A DNA stretch of 64,000 nucleotides, from positions 10,690,085-10,754,084 of the forward strand of contig OY727103.1 in NCBI GenBank assembly GCA_963402885.1, in the 5' to 3' direction. Of this stretch, positions 50,874-62,665 are shown in pieces (positions within the stretch are counted from its first letter, which is position 1; every line of letters begins with the position of its first letter). Under the pieces are notes generated by a model. It worked only from the letters and a program-made list of their open reading frames with translations, was not told where the DNA came from and did no database searches. The position numbers and the translations under genes were made by a program. The DNA comes from Antedon bifida (Eukaryota > Echinodermata > Crinoidea > Comatulida > Antedonidae).

Positions 50874-52326
50874 TTTTCACACAAAAACATCAAAGTGCAT
50901 ACAATAGCTTAATATCGTATTTGGAGACGTTTTAGACCATTTTGTGCATTTCGATGAAACTTTTCACACAAAACCATCAAAGTGCATAAAATATCTTCAA
51001 ATCGCATTTGCAGACGTTTTAGACCATTTTGTGCATTTCGATGAAACTTAGTTACACAAAAACATCAAAGTGCTTAAAATCACATTTGAAACCGTTTTAG
51101 ACCATTTCGAGCATTTCTATAAAACTTTTGACACAAAACATCAAAGTGCACAAAAGAACTCAAAATCGCATTTGGAGACGTTTTAGACCATTTTGAGCAT
51201 TTCGAAAAAACTTTTCACTCAAAAACATCAAAGTGCATACAATAGCTTAATATAGTATTTGGAGACGTTTTAGACCATTTTGAGCATTTCGATAAAACTT
51301 TTCACACAAAACATTAAAGTGCACAAAATAGCTTCAAATCGCATTTGGAGACGTTTTAGACCATTTTGTGCATTTCGATGAAACTTGGTTACACAAAAAC
51401 ATCAAAGTGCACAAAAGAGTTCCAAATCGCATTTGAGACGTTTTAGACCATTTTGTGCATTTCGAAAAAACTTTTCACACAAAAACATCAAAGTGCATAC
51501 AATAGCTTACTATCATATTTGGAGACGTTTTAGACCATTTTGTGCATTTCGATGAAACTTTTCACACAAAACATAAAAGTGCATAAAATAGCTTCAAATC
51601 GCATTTGGAGACGTTTTAGACCATTTTGTGCATTTCGATGAAACTTTTCACACAAAAACATCAAAGTGCATACAATAGCTTAATATCGTATTTGGAGACG
51701 TTTTAGACCATTTTGTGCATTTCGATGAAACTTTTCACACAAAACCATCAAAGTGCATAAAATATCTTCAAATCGCATTTGCAGACGTTTTAGACCATTT
51801 TGTGCATTTCGATGAAACTTAGTTACACAAAAACATCAAAGTGCTTAAAATCACATTTGAAACCGTTTTAGACCATTTCGAGCATTTCTATAAAACTTTT
51901 GACACAAAACATCAAAGTGCACAAAAGAACTCAAAATCGCATTTGGAGACGTTTTAGACCATTTTGAGCATTTCGAAAAAACTTTTCACTCAAAAAAATC
52001 AAAGTGCATACAATAGCTTAATATAGTATTTGGAGACGTTTTAGACCATTTTGAGCATTTCGATAAAACTTTTCACACAAAACATTAAAGTGCACAAAAT
52101 AGCTTCAAATCGCATTTGGAGACGTTTTAGACCATTTTGTGCATTTCGATGAAACTTGGTTGCACAAAAACATCAAAGTGCACAAAAGAGTTCCAAATCG
52201 CATTTGAGACGTTTTAGACCATTTTGTGCATTTCGAAAAAACTTTTCACACAAAAACATCAAAGTGCATACAATAGCTTAATATCGTATTTGGAGACGTT
52301 TTAGACCATTTTGTGCATTTCGATGA
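50874..52326 (+). repeat. Internal 771-bp tandem repeat
   Basis: AAAACCATCAAAGTGC at about 50970 recurs 771 bp later, as does ATTTGAGACG (a one-base-short monomer, about 51431/52202). Distinguishing variants are AAAAACATC versus AAAAAAATC near 51208/51979, GGTTAC versus GGTTGC, and TTACTATCATATTTGG versus TTAATATCGTATTTGG. The copies are therefore somewhat diverged, and the pair is carried again inside the second 3617-bp unit. Confidence 0.83.
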
Positions 52327-53021
52327 AACTTTTCACACAAAACATCAAAGTGCACAAAATAGCTTCAAATCGCATTTGGAGACGTTTTAGACCATTTTGT
52401 GCATTTCGATGAAACTTGATTACACAAAACATAAAAGTGCATAAAATAGCTTCAAATCGCATTTGGAGACGTTTTAGACCATTTTGTGCATTTCGATGAA
52501 ACTTGGTTACACAAAAACATCAAAGTGCACAAAAAAGTTCCTAATCGCATTTGGAGACGTTTTAGACCATTTTGTGCATTTCAAAAAAACTTTTCACACA
52601 AAAACATCAAAGTGCATACAATAGCTTAATATCGTATTTGGAGACGTTTTAGACCATTTTGTGCATTTCGATGAAACTTTTCACACAAAACATCAAAGTG
52701 CACAAAATAGCTTCAAATCGCATTTGGAGACGTTTTAGACCATTTTGTGCATTTCGATGAAACTTGATTACACAAAAACATCAAAGTGCTTAAAATCACA
52801 TTTGAAACCGTTTTAGAACATTTTGAGCATTTCGAAAAAACTTTTCAAACAAAAACATCAATGTGCATAAAACAGCTTATTATCGCATTTGGAGACGTTT
52901 TAGACCATTTTGTGCATTTCGATGAAACTTTTCAAACAAAAACATCAATGTGCATACAACAGCTTATTATCGCATTTGGAGACGTTTTAGACCATTTTGT
53001 GCATTTCGAAAAAACTTTTCT

Positions 53022-56000
53022 CACAAAAACATCAAAGTGCATACAATAGCTTAATATCGTATTTGGAGACGTTTTAGACCATTTTGTGCATTTCGATGAA
53101 ACTTTTCACCCAAAACATAAAAGTGCACAAAATAGCTTCAAATCGCATTTGGAGACATTTTTGACCATTTTGTGCATTTCGATGAAACTTTTTACACAAA
53201 AACAACAAAGTGCCTACAATAGCTTAATATCGTATTTGGAGACGTTTTAGACAATTTTGTGCATTTCGATGAAACTTTTCAAACAAAAACATCAATGTGC
53301 ATACAACAGCTTATTATCGCATTTGGAGACGTTTTAGACCATTTTGTGCATTTCGAAAAAACTTTTCACACAAAAACATCAAAGTGCATACAATAGCTTA
53401 ATATCGTATTTGGAGACGTTTTAGACCATTTTGTGCATTTCGATGAAACTGTTCACACAAAAACAAAAAAGTGCATACAATAGCTTAATATCGTATTTGG
53501 AGACGTTTTAGACCATTTTGTGCATTTCGATAAAACTTTTCACCCAAAACATAAAAGTGCACAAAATAGCTTCAAATCGCATTTGGAGACATTTTTGACC
53601 AATTTGTGCATTTCGATGAAACTTTTTACACAAAAACAACAAAGTGCATACAATAGCTTAATATCGTATTTGGAGACGTTTTAGACCATTTTGTGCATTT
53701 CGATGAAAGTTTTCAAACAAAAACATCAATGTGCATACAACAGCTTATTATCGCATTTGGAGACGTTTTAGACCATTTTGTGCATTTCGAAAAAACTTTT
53801 CACACAAAAACATCAAAGTGCATACAATAGCTTAATATCGTATTTGGAGACGTTTTAGACCATTTTGTGCATTTCGATGAAACTTTTCACACAAAAACAT
53901 AAAAGTGCATACAATAGCTTAATATCGTATTTGGAGGCGTTTTAGACCATTTTGTGCATTTCGATGAAACTTTTCACCCAAAACATAAAAGTGCACAAAA
54001 TAGCTTCAAATCGCATTTGGAGACATTTTTGACCAATTTGTGCATTTCGATGAAACTTTTTACACAAAAACAACAAAGTGCATACAATAGCTTAATATCG
54101 TATTTGGAGACGTTTTAGACCATTTTGTGCATTTCGATGAAACTTTTCACACAAAAACATAAAAGTGCATACAATAGCTTAATATCGTATTTGGAGGCGT
54201 TTTAGACCATTTTGTGCATTTCGATGAAACTTTTCACCCAAAACATAAAAGTGCACAAAATAGCTTCAAATCGCATTTGGGGACATTTTTGACCAATTTG
54301 TGCATTTCGATGAAACTTTTTACACAAAAACAACAAAGTGCATACAATAGCTTAATATCGTATTTGGAGACGTTTTAGACCATTTTGTGCATTTCGATGA
54401 AACTTTTCAAACAAAAACATCAATGTGCATACAACAGCTTATTATCGCATTTGGAGACGTTTTAGACCATTTTGTGCATTTCGAAAAAACTTTTCACACA
54501 AAAACATCAAAGTGCATACAATAGCTTAATATCGTATTTGGAGACGTTTTAGACCATTTTGTGCATTTCGATGAAACTTTTCACACAAAACCATCAAAGT
54601 GCATAAAATATCTTCAAATCGCATTTGCAGACGTTTTAGACCATTTTGTGCATTTCGATGAAACTTAGTTACACAAAAACATCAAAGTGCTTAAAATCAC
54701 ATTTGAAACCGTTTTAGACCATTTCGAGCATTTCTATAAAACTTTTGACACAAAACATCAAAGTGCACAAAAGAACTCAAAATCGCATTTGGAGACGTTT
54801 TAGACCATTTTGAGCATTTCGAAAAAACTTTTCACTCAAAAACATCAAAGTGCATACAATAGCTTAATATAGTATTTGGAGACGTTTTAGACCATTTTGA
54901 GCATTTCGATAAAACTTTTCACACAAAACATTAAAGTGCACAAAATAGCTTCAAATCGCATTTGGAGACGTTTTAGACCATTTTGTGCATTTCGATGAAA
55001 CTTGGTTACACAAAAACATCAAAGTGCACAAAAGAGTTCCAAATCGCATTTGAGACGTTTTAGACCATTTTGTGCATTTCGAAAAAACTTTTCACACAAA
55101 AACATCAAAGTGCATACAATAGCTTACTATCATATTTGGAGACGTTTTAGACCATTTTGTGCATTTCGATGAAACTTTTCACACAAAACATAAAAGTGCA
55201 TAAAATAGCTTCAAATCGCATTTGGAGACGTTTTAGACCATTTTGTGCATTTCGATGAAACTTTTCACACAAAAACATCAAAGTGCATACAATAGCTTAA
55301 TATCGTATTTGGAGACGTTTTAGACCATTTTGTGCATTTCGATGAAACTTTTCACACAAAACCATCAAAGTGCATAAAATATCTTCAAATCGCATTTGCA
55401 GACGTTTTAGACCATTTTGTGCATTTCGATGAAACTTAGTTACACAAAAACATCAAAGTGCTTAAAATCACATTTGAAACCGTTTTAGACCATTTCGAGC
55501 ATTTCTATAAAACTTTTGACACAAAACATCAAAGTGCACAAAAGAACTCAAAATCGCATTTGGAGACGTTTTAGACCATTTTGAGCATTTCGAAAAAACT
55601 TTTCACTCAAAAAAATCAAAGTGCATACAATAGCTTAATATAGTATTTGGAGACGTTTTAGACCATTTTGAGCATTTCGATAAAACTTTTCACACAAAAC
55701 ATTAAAGTGCACAAAATAGCTTCAAATCGCATTTGGAGACGTTTTAGACCATTTTGTGCATTTCGATGAAACTTGGTTGCACAAAAACATCAAAGTGCAC
55801 AAAAGAGTTCCAAATCGCATTTGAGACGTTTTAGACCATTTTGTGCATTTCGAAAAAACTTTTCACACAAAAACATCAAAGTGCATACAATAGCTTAATA
55901 TCGTATTTGGAGACGTTTTAGACCATTTTGTGCATTTCGATGAAACTTTTCACACAAAACATCAAAGTGCACAAAATAGCTTCAAATCGCATTTGGAGAC

Positions 56001-56638
56001 GTTTTAGACCATTTTGTGCATTTCGATGAAACTTGATTACACAAAACATAAAAGTGCATAAAATAGCTTCAAATCGCATTTGGAGACGTTTTAGACCATT
56101 TTGTGCATTTCGATGAAACTTGGTTACACAAAAACATCAAAGTGCACAAAAAAGTTCCTAATCGCATTTGGAGACGTTTTAGACCATTTTGTGCATTTCA
56201 AAAAAACTTTTCACACAAAAACATCAAAGTGCATACAATAGCTTAATATCGTATTTGGAGACGTTTTAGACCATTTTGTGCATTTCGATGAAACTTTTCA
56301 CACAAAACATCAAAGTGCACAAAATAGCTTCAAATCGCATTTGGAGACGTTTTAGACCATTTTGTGCATTTCGATGAAACTTGATTACACAAAAACATCA
56401 AAGTGCTTAAAATCACATTTGAAACCGTTTTAGAACATTTTGAGCATTTCGAAAAAACTTTTCAAACAAAAACATCAATGTGCATAAAACAGCTTATTAT
56501 CGCATTTGGAGACGTTTTAGACCATTTTGTGCATTTCGATGAAACTTTTCAAACAAAAACATCAATGTGCATACAACAGCTTATTATCGCATTTGGAGAC
56601 GTTTTAGACCATTTTGTGCATTTCGAAAAAACTTTTCT
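53022..56638 (+). repeat. 3617-bp tandem duplication, copy 2
   Basis: Second copy, apparently identical to 49405-53021. Agreement ends just beyond 56638, at the TTTTAAACC/TTTTAGACC difference near 56692. The internal 260-bp and 771-bp repeats are present here too, so they predate this duplication. Confidence 0.92.
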
Positions 56639-59057
56639 CACAAAAACATCAAAGTGCATACAATAGCTTAATATCGTATTTGGAGACGTTTTAAACCATT
56701 TTGTGCATTTCGATGAAACTTTTCACACAAAACATAAAAGTGCACAAAATAGCTTCAAATCGCATTTGTAGACGTTTTAGACCATTTTGTGCATTTCGAA
56801 ACAACTTTTCACACAAAAACATCAAAGTGCATACAATAGCTTAATATCATATTTGGAGACGTTTTAGACCATTTTGTGCATTTCGATGAAACTTTTCACA
56901 CAAAACATAAAAGTGCATAAAATAGCTTCAAATCGCATTTGGAGACGTTTTAGACCATTTTGTGCATTTCGATGAAACTTGGTTACACTAAAACATCAAA
57001 GTGCACAAAAGAGTTCCAAATCGCATTTGGAGACGTTTTAGACCATTTTGTGCATTTCGATGAAACTTTTCACACAAAACATCAAAGTGCACAAAATAGC
57101 TTCAAATCGCATTTGGAGACGTTTTAGACCATTTTGTGCATTTCGATGAAACTTGATTACACAAAAACATCAAAGTGCTTAAAATCACATTTGAAACCGT
57201 ATTAGAACATTTTGAGCATTTCGAAAAAACTTTTCAAACAAAAACATCAATGTGCATAAAACAGCTTATTATCGCATTTGGAGACGTTTTAAACCATTTT
57301 GTGCATTTCGATGAAACTTTTCAAACAAAAACATCAATGTGCATACAACAGCTTATTATCGCATTTGGAGACGTTTTAGACCATTTTGTGCATTTCGAAT
57401 AAACTTTTCACACAAAAACATCAAAGTGCATACAATAGCTTAATATCGTATTTGGAGACGTTTTAAACCATTTTGTGCATTTCGATGAAACTTTTCACAC
57501 AAAACATAAAAGTGCACAAAATAGCTTCAAATCGCATTTGTAGACGTTTTAGACCATTTTGTGCATTTCGAAACAACTTTTCACACAAAAACATCAAAGT
57601 GCATACAATAGCTTAATATCGTATTTGGAGACGTTTTAGACCATTTTGTGCATTTCGATGAAACTTTTCACCCAAAACATAAAAGTGCACAAAATAGCTT
57701 CAAATCGCATTTGGAGACATTTTTGACAAATTTGTGCATTTCGATGAAACTTTTTACACAAAAACAACAAAGTGCATACAATAGCTTAATATCGTATTTG
57801 GAGACGTTTTAGACCATTTTGTGCATTTCGATGAAACTTTTCAAACAAAAACATCAATGTGCATACAACAGCTTATTATCGCATTTGGAGACGTTTTAGA
57901 CCATTTTGTGCATTTCGAAAAAACTTTTCACACAAAAAAATCAAAGTGCATACAATAGCTTAATATCGTATTTGGAGACGTTTTAGACAATTTTGTGCAT
58001 TTCGATGAAACTTTTCACACAAAACCATCAAAGTGCATAAAATAGCTTCAAATCGCATTTGCAGACGTTTTAGACCATTTTGTGCATTTCGATGAAACTT
58101 AGTTACACAAAAACATCAAAGTGCTTAAAATCACATTTGAAACCGTTTTAGACCATTTCGAGCATTTCTATAAAACTTTTGACACAAAACATCAAAATGC
58201 ACAAAAGAGCTCCAAATCGCATTTGGAGACGTTTTAGACCATTTTGAGCATTTCGAAAAAACTTTTCACTCAAAAACATCAAAGTGCATACAATAGCTTA
58301 ATATAGTATTTGGAGACGTTTTAGACCATTTTGTGCATTTCGATGAAACTTTTCACACAAAACATCAAAGTGCACAAAATAGCTTCAAATCGCATTTGGA
58401 GACGCTTTAGACCATTTTGTGCATTTCGATGAAACTTGATTACACAAAAACATCAAAGTGCTTAAAATCACATTTGAAACCGTTTTAGAACATTTTGAGC
58501 ATTTCGAAAAAACATGTTAACATAAAAACACCAAAGTGCTTAGAATAGCTTTAAAACGGATTTGGAGACGTTTTAGACCATTTTGTGCATTTCGATGAAA
58601 CTTTTCACACAAAAACAACAAAGTGCATACAATATCTTAATATCGTATTTGGAGACGTTTTAGACCATTTTGTGCATTTCGATGAAACTTAGTTACACAA
58701 AAAAATCAAAGTGCTTAAAATCACATTTGAAACCGTTTTAGACCATTTCGATCATTTCTATAAAACTTTTGACACAAAACATCAAAGTGCACAAAAGAGC
58801 TCCAAATCGCATTTGGAGACGTTTTAGACCATTTTGTGCATTTCGAAAAAACTTTTCACACAAAAACATCAAAGTGCATACAATAGCTTAATATCGTATT
58901 TGGAGACGTTTTAGACCATTTTTTGCATTTCGATAAAACTTTTCACACAAAACATTAAAGTGCACAAAATAGCTTCAAATCGCATTTGGAGACGTTTTAG
59001 ACCATTTTGTGCGTTTCATTACACAAAACATCAAAGTGCACAAAATAGCTTAATATC
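56639..59057 (+). repeat. B-array stretch with variant copies of 52.4-53.1 kb
   Basis: Ordinary array B monomers; no gene. The run near 57120-57440 resembles 52726-53050 and 56343-56667 (S monomer, then two TTATTATCGCATTTGG L monomers), but with private changes such as CCGTATTAGAAC and TCGAATAAAC. The fourth GTTAAC-bearing monomer of array B is at 58516. Confidence 0.8.
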
Positions 59058-59995
59058 GCATTTGGAGACGTTTTAGACCATTTTGTGCATTTCGAAAAAA
59101 CTTGATTACACAAAAATATCAAAGTGCTTAAAATCACATTTGAAACCGTTTTAGACCATTTTGAGCATTTCGATAAAACTTTTCACACAAAACATTAAAG
59201 TGCACAAAATAGCTTCAAATCGCATTTGGAGACGTTTTAGACCATTTTGTGCATTTCGATGAAAATTGGTTACACAAAAACATCAAAGTGCACAAAAGGG
59301 TTCCAAATCGCATTTGGAGACGTTTTAGACCATTTTGTGCATTTCGAAAAAACTTTTCACACAAAAACATCACAGTGCATACAATAGCTTAATATCGTAT
59401 TTGGAGACGTTTTAGACCATTTTTTGCATTTAGATGAAACTTTTCTCACAAAACATAAAAGTGCATAAAATAGCTTAAAATCGCATTTGGAGACGTTTTA
59501 GACCATTTTGTGCATTTCGATGAAACTTTTCACACAAAAACAACAAAGTGCATACAATAGCTTAATATCGTATTTGGAGACGTTTTAGACCATTTTGTGC
59601 ATTTCGATGAAACTTTTCACACAAAACAACAAAGTGCACAAAATAGCTTCAAATCGCATTTGGAGACGTTTTAGACCATTTTGTGCGTTTCATTACACAA
59701 AACATTAAAGTGCACAAAATAGCTTCAAATCGCATTTAGAGACGTTTTAGACCATTTTGTGCATTTCGATGAAACTTGGTTACACAAAAACATCAAAGTG
59801 CACAAAAGAGTTCCAAATCGCATTTGGAGACGTTTTAGACCATTTTGTGCATTTCAAAAAAACTTTTAACAGAAAAACATCAAAGTGCATACAATATCGT
59901 ATTTGGAGACGTTTTAGACCATTTTGTGCATTTCGATGAAACTTTTCACCCAAAACATAAAAGTGCACAAAATAGCTTCAAATCGCATTTGGAGA
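59058..59995 (+). repeat. 0.94-kb block matching 44566-45503
   Basis: Second copy at offset 14492. About 0.78 kb of other L monomers (59996-60829) separates it from the next shared block, whereas in the first location the gap is only about 50 bp. Material was therefore gained here or lost there. Confidence 0.82.
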
Positions 59996-60829
59996 CATTT
60001 TTGACCATTTTGTGCATTTCGATGAAACTTTTTACACAAAAACAACAAAGTGCATACAATAGCTTAATATCGTATTTGGAGACGTTTTAGACCATTTTGT
60101 GCATTTCGAAAAAACTTTTCACACAAAAACATCAAAGTGCATACAATAGCTTAATATCGTATTTGGAGACGTTTTAGACCATTTTGTGCATTTCGATGAA
60201 ACTTTTCACACAAAAACATAAAAGTGCATACAATAGCTTAATATCGTATTTGGAGACGTTTTAGACCATTTTGTGCATCTCGATGAAACTTTTCACCCAA
60301 AACATAAAAGTGCACAAAATAGCTTCAAATCGCATTTGGAGACATTTTAGACCATTTTGAGCATTTCGAAAAAACTTTTCACTCAAAAACATCAAAGTGC
60401 ATTCAATAGCTTAATATAGTATTTGGAGACGTTTTAGACCATTTTGTGCATTTCGATGAAACTTGGTTACACAAAAACATCAAAGTGCACAAAAGAGTTC
60501 CAAATCGCATTTGGAGACGTTTTAGACCATTTTGTGCATTTCGATGAAACGTTTCACCCAAAACATAAAAGTGCACAAAATAGCTTCAAATCGCATTTGG
60601 AGACATTTTTGACCATTTTGTGCATTTCGATGAAACTTTTTACACAAAAACAACAAAGTGCATACAATAGCTTAATATCGTATTTGGAGACGTTTTAGAC
60701 CATTTTGTGCATTTCGATGAAACTTTTCAAACAAAAACATCAATGTGCATACAACAGCTTATTATCGCATTTGGAGACGTTTTAGACCATTTTGTGCATT
60801 TCGAAAAAACTTTTCACACAAAAACATCA

Positions 60830-62163
60830 AAGTGCATACAATAGCTTAATATCGTATTTGGAGACGTTTTAGACCATTTTGTGCATCTCGATGAAACTTT
60901 TCACCCAAAACATAAAAGTGCATACAATAGCTTAATATCGTATTTGGAGACGTTTTAGACCATTTTGTGCATCTCGATGAAACTTTTCACCCAAAACATA
61001 AAAGTGCACAAAATAGCTTCAAATCGCATTTGGAGACATTTTTGACCAATTTGTGCATTTCGATGAAACTTTTTACACAAAAACAACAAAGTGCATACAA
61101 TAGCTTAATATCGTATTTGGAGACGTTTTAGACCATTTTGTGCATTTCGATGAAACTTTTCAAACAAAAACATCAATGTGCATACAACAGCTTATTATCG
61201 CATTTGGAGACGTTTTAGACCATTTTGTGCATTTCGAAAAAACTTTTCACACAAAAACATCAAAGTGCATACAATAGCATAATATCGTATTTGGAGACGT
61301 TTTAGACCATTTTGTGCATTTCGATGAAACTTTTCACACAAAAACATCAATGTGCATACAACAGCTTATTATCGTATTTGGAGACGTTTTTGACCATTTT
61401 GTGCATTTCGATGAAACTTAGTTACACAAAAACATCAAAGTGCTTAAAATCACATTTGAAACCGTTTTAGACCATTTCGAGCATTTCTATAAAACTTTTG
61501 ACACAAAACATGAAAGTGCACAAAAGAGCTCCAAATCGCATTTGGAGACGTTTTAGACCATTTTGAGCATTTCGAAAAAACTTTTCACTCAAAAACATCA
61601 AAGTGCATACAATAGCTTAATATAGTATTTGGAGACGTTTTAGACCATTTTGTGCATTTCGATGAAACTTGGTTACACAAAAACATCAAAGTGCACAAAA
61701 GAGTTCCAAATCGCATTTGCAGACGTTTTAGACCATTTTGTGCTTTTCGATGAAACTTAGTTACACAAAAACATCAAAGTGCTTAAAATCACATTTGAAA
61801 CCGTTTTAGACCATTTCGAGCATTTCTATAAAACTTTTGACACAAAACATCAAAGTGCACAAAAGAGCTCCAAATCGCATTTGGAGACGTTTTAGACCAT
61901 TTTGAGCATTTCGAAAAAACTTTTCACTCAAAAACATCAAAGTGCATACAATAGCTTAATATAGTATTTGGAGACGTTTTAGACCATTTTGTGCATTTCG
62001 ATGAAACTTGGTTACACAAAAACATCAAAGTGCACAAAAGAGTTCCAAATCGCATTGGAGACGTTTTAGACCATTTTGTGCATTTCGAAAAAACTTTTAA
62101 CACAAAAACATCAAAGTGCATACAATAGCTTAATATCGTATTTGGAGACGTTTTAGACCATTT
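60830..62163 (+). repeat. 1.33-kb block matching 45556-46889
   Basis: Second copy at offset 15274. Immediately after it, sequence from about 62156 follows 47221 onwards (offset 14935), skipping about 0.34 kb of the other copy. The right-hand part of the window is thus a rearranged copy of 44.6-48.5 kb. Confidence 0.85.
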
Positions 62164-62665
62164 CGAGCATTTCTATAAAACTTTTGACACAAAACATCAA
62201 AGTGCACAAAAGAGCTCCAAATCGCATTTGGAGACGTTTTAGACCATTTTGAGCATTTCGAAAAAACTTTTCACTCAAAAACATCAAAGTGCATACAATA
62301 GCTTAATATAGTATTTGGAGACGTTTTAGACCATTTTGTGCATTTCGATGAAACTTGGTTACACAAAAACATCAAAGTGCACAAAAGAGTTCCAAATCGC
62401 ATTTGGAGACGTTTTAGACCATTTTGTGCATTTCGAAAAAACTTTTAACACAAAAACATCAAAGTGCATACAATAGCTTAATATCGTATTTGGAGACGTT
62501 TTAGACCATTTTGTGCATTTCGATGAAACGTTTCACCCAAAACATAAAAGTGCATACAATAGCTTAATATCGTATTTGGAGACGTTTTAGACCATTTTGT
62601 GCATTTCGAAAAAACTTTTCACACAAAAACATCAAAGTGCATACAATAGCTTAATATCGTATTTG

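Larger units (their letters stand above)
49405..53021 (+). repeat. 3617-bp tandem duplication, copy 1
   Basis: Adjacent copy 2 starts at 53022. All rare variants compared recur exactly 3617 bp later, among them GAAACTGTTCACAC, GATGAAAGTTTTC, CATTTGGGGACATT, AAGAACTCAAAATCGC, GCTTACTATCATATTTGG, ACTCAAAAAAATC, CTTGGTTGCAC and AAGTTCCTAATCGC. I found no difference. The unit includes its own internal duplications of about 260 and 771 bp. Confidence 0.92.

Noticed and set aside
52786-53049. 87-residue open frame (identical at 56403-56666) resembling a repeat protein
   Set aside because: It uses a GTG start and covers about three monomers of 87 bp. Its identity with the second frame comes from the 3617-bp block duplication, not from coding constraint.
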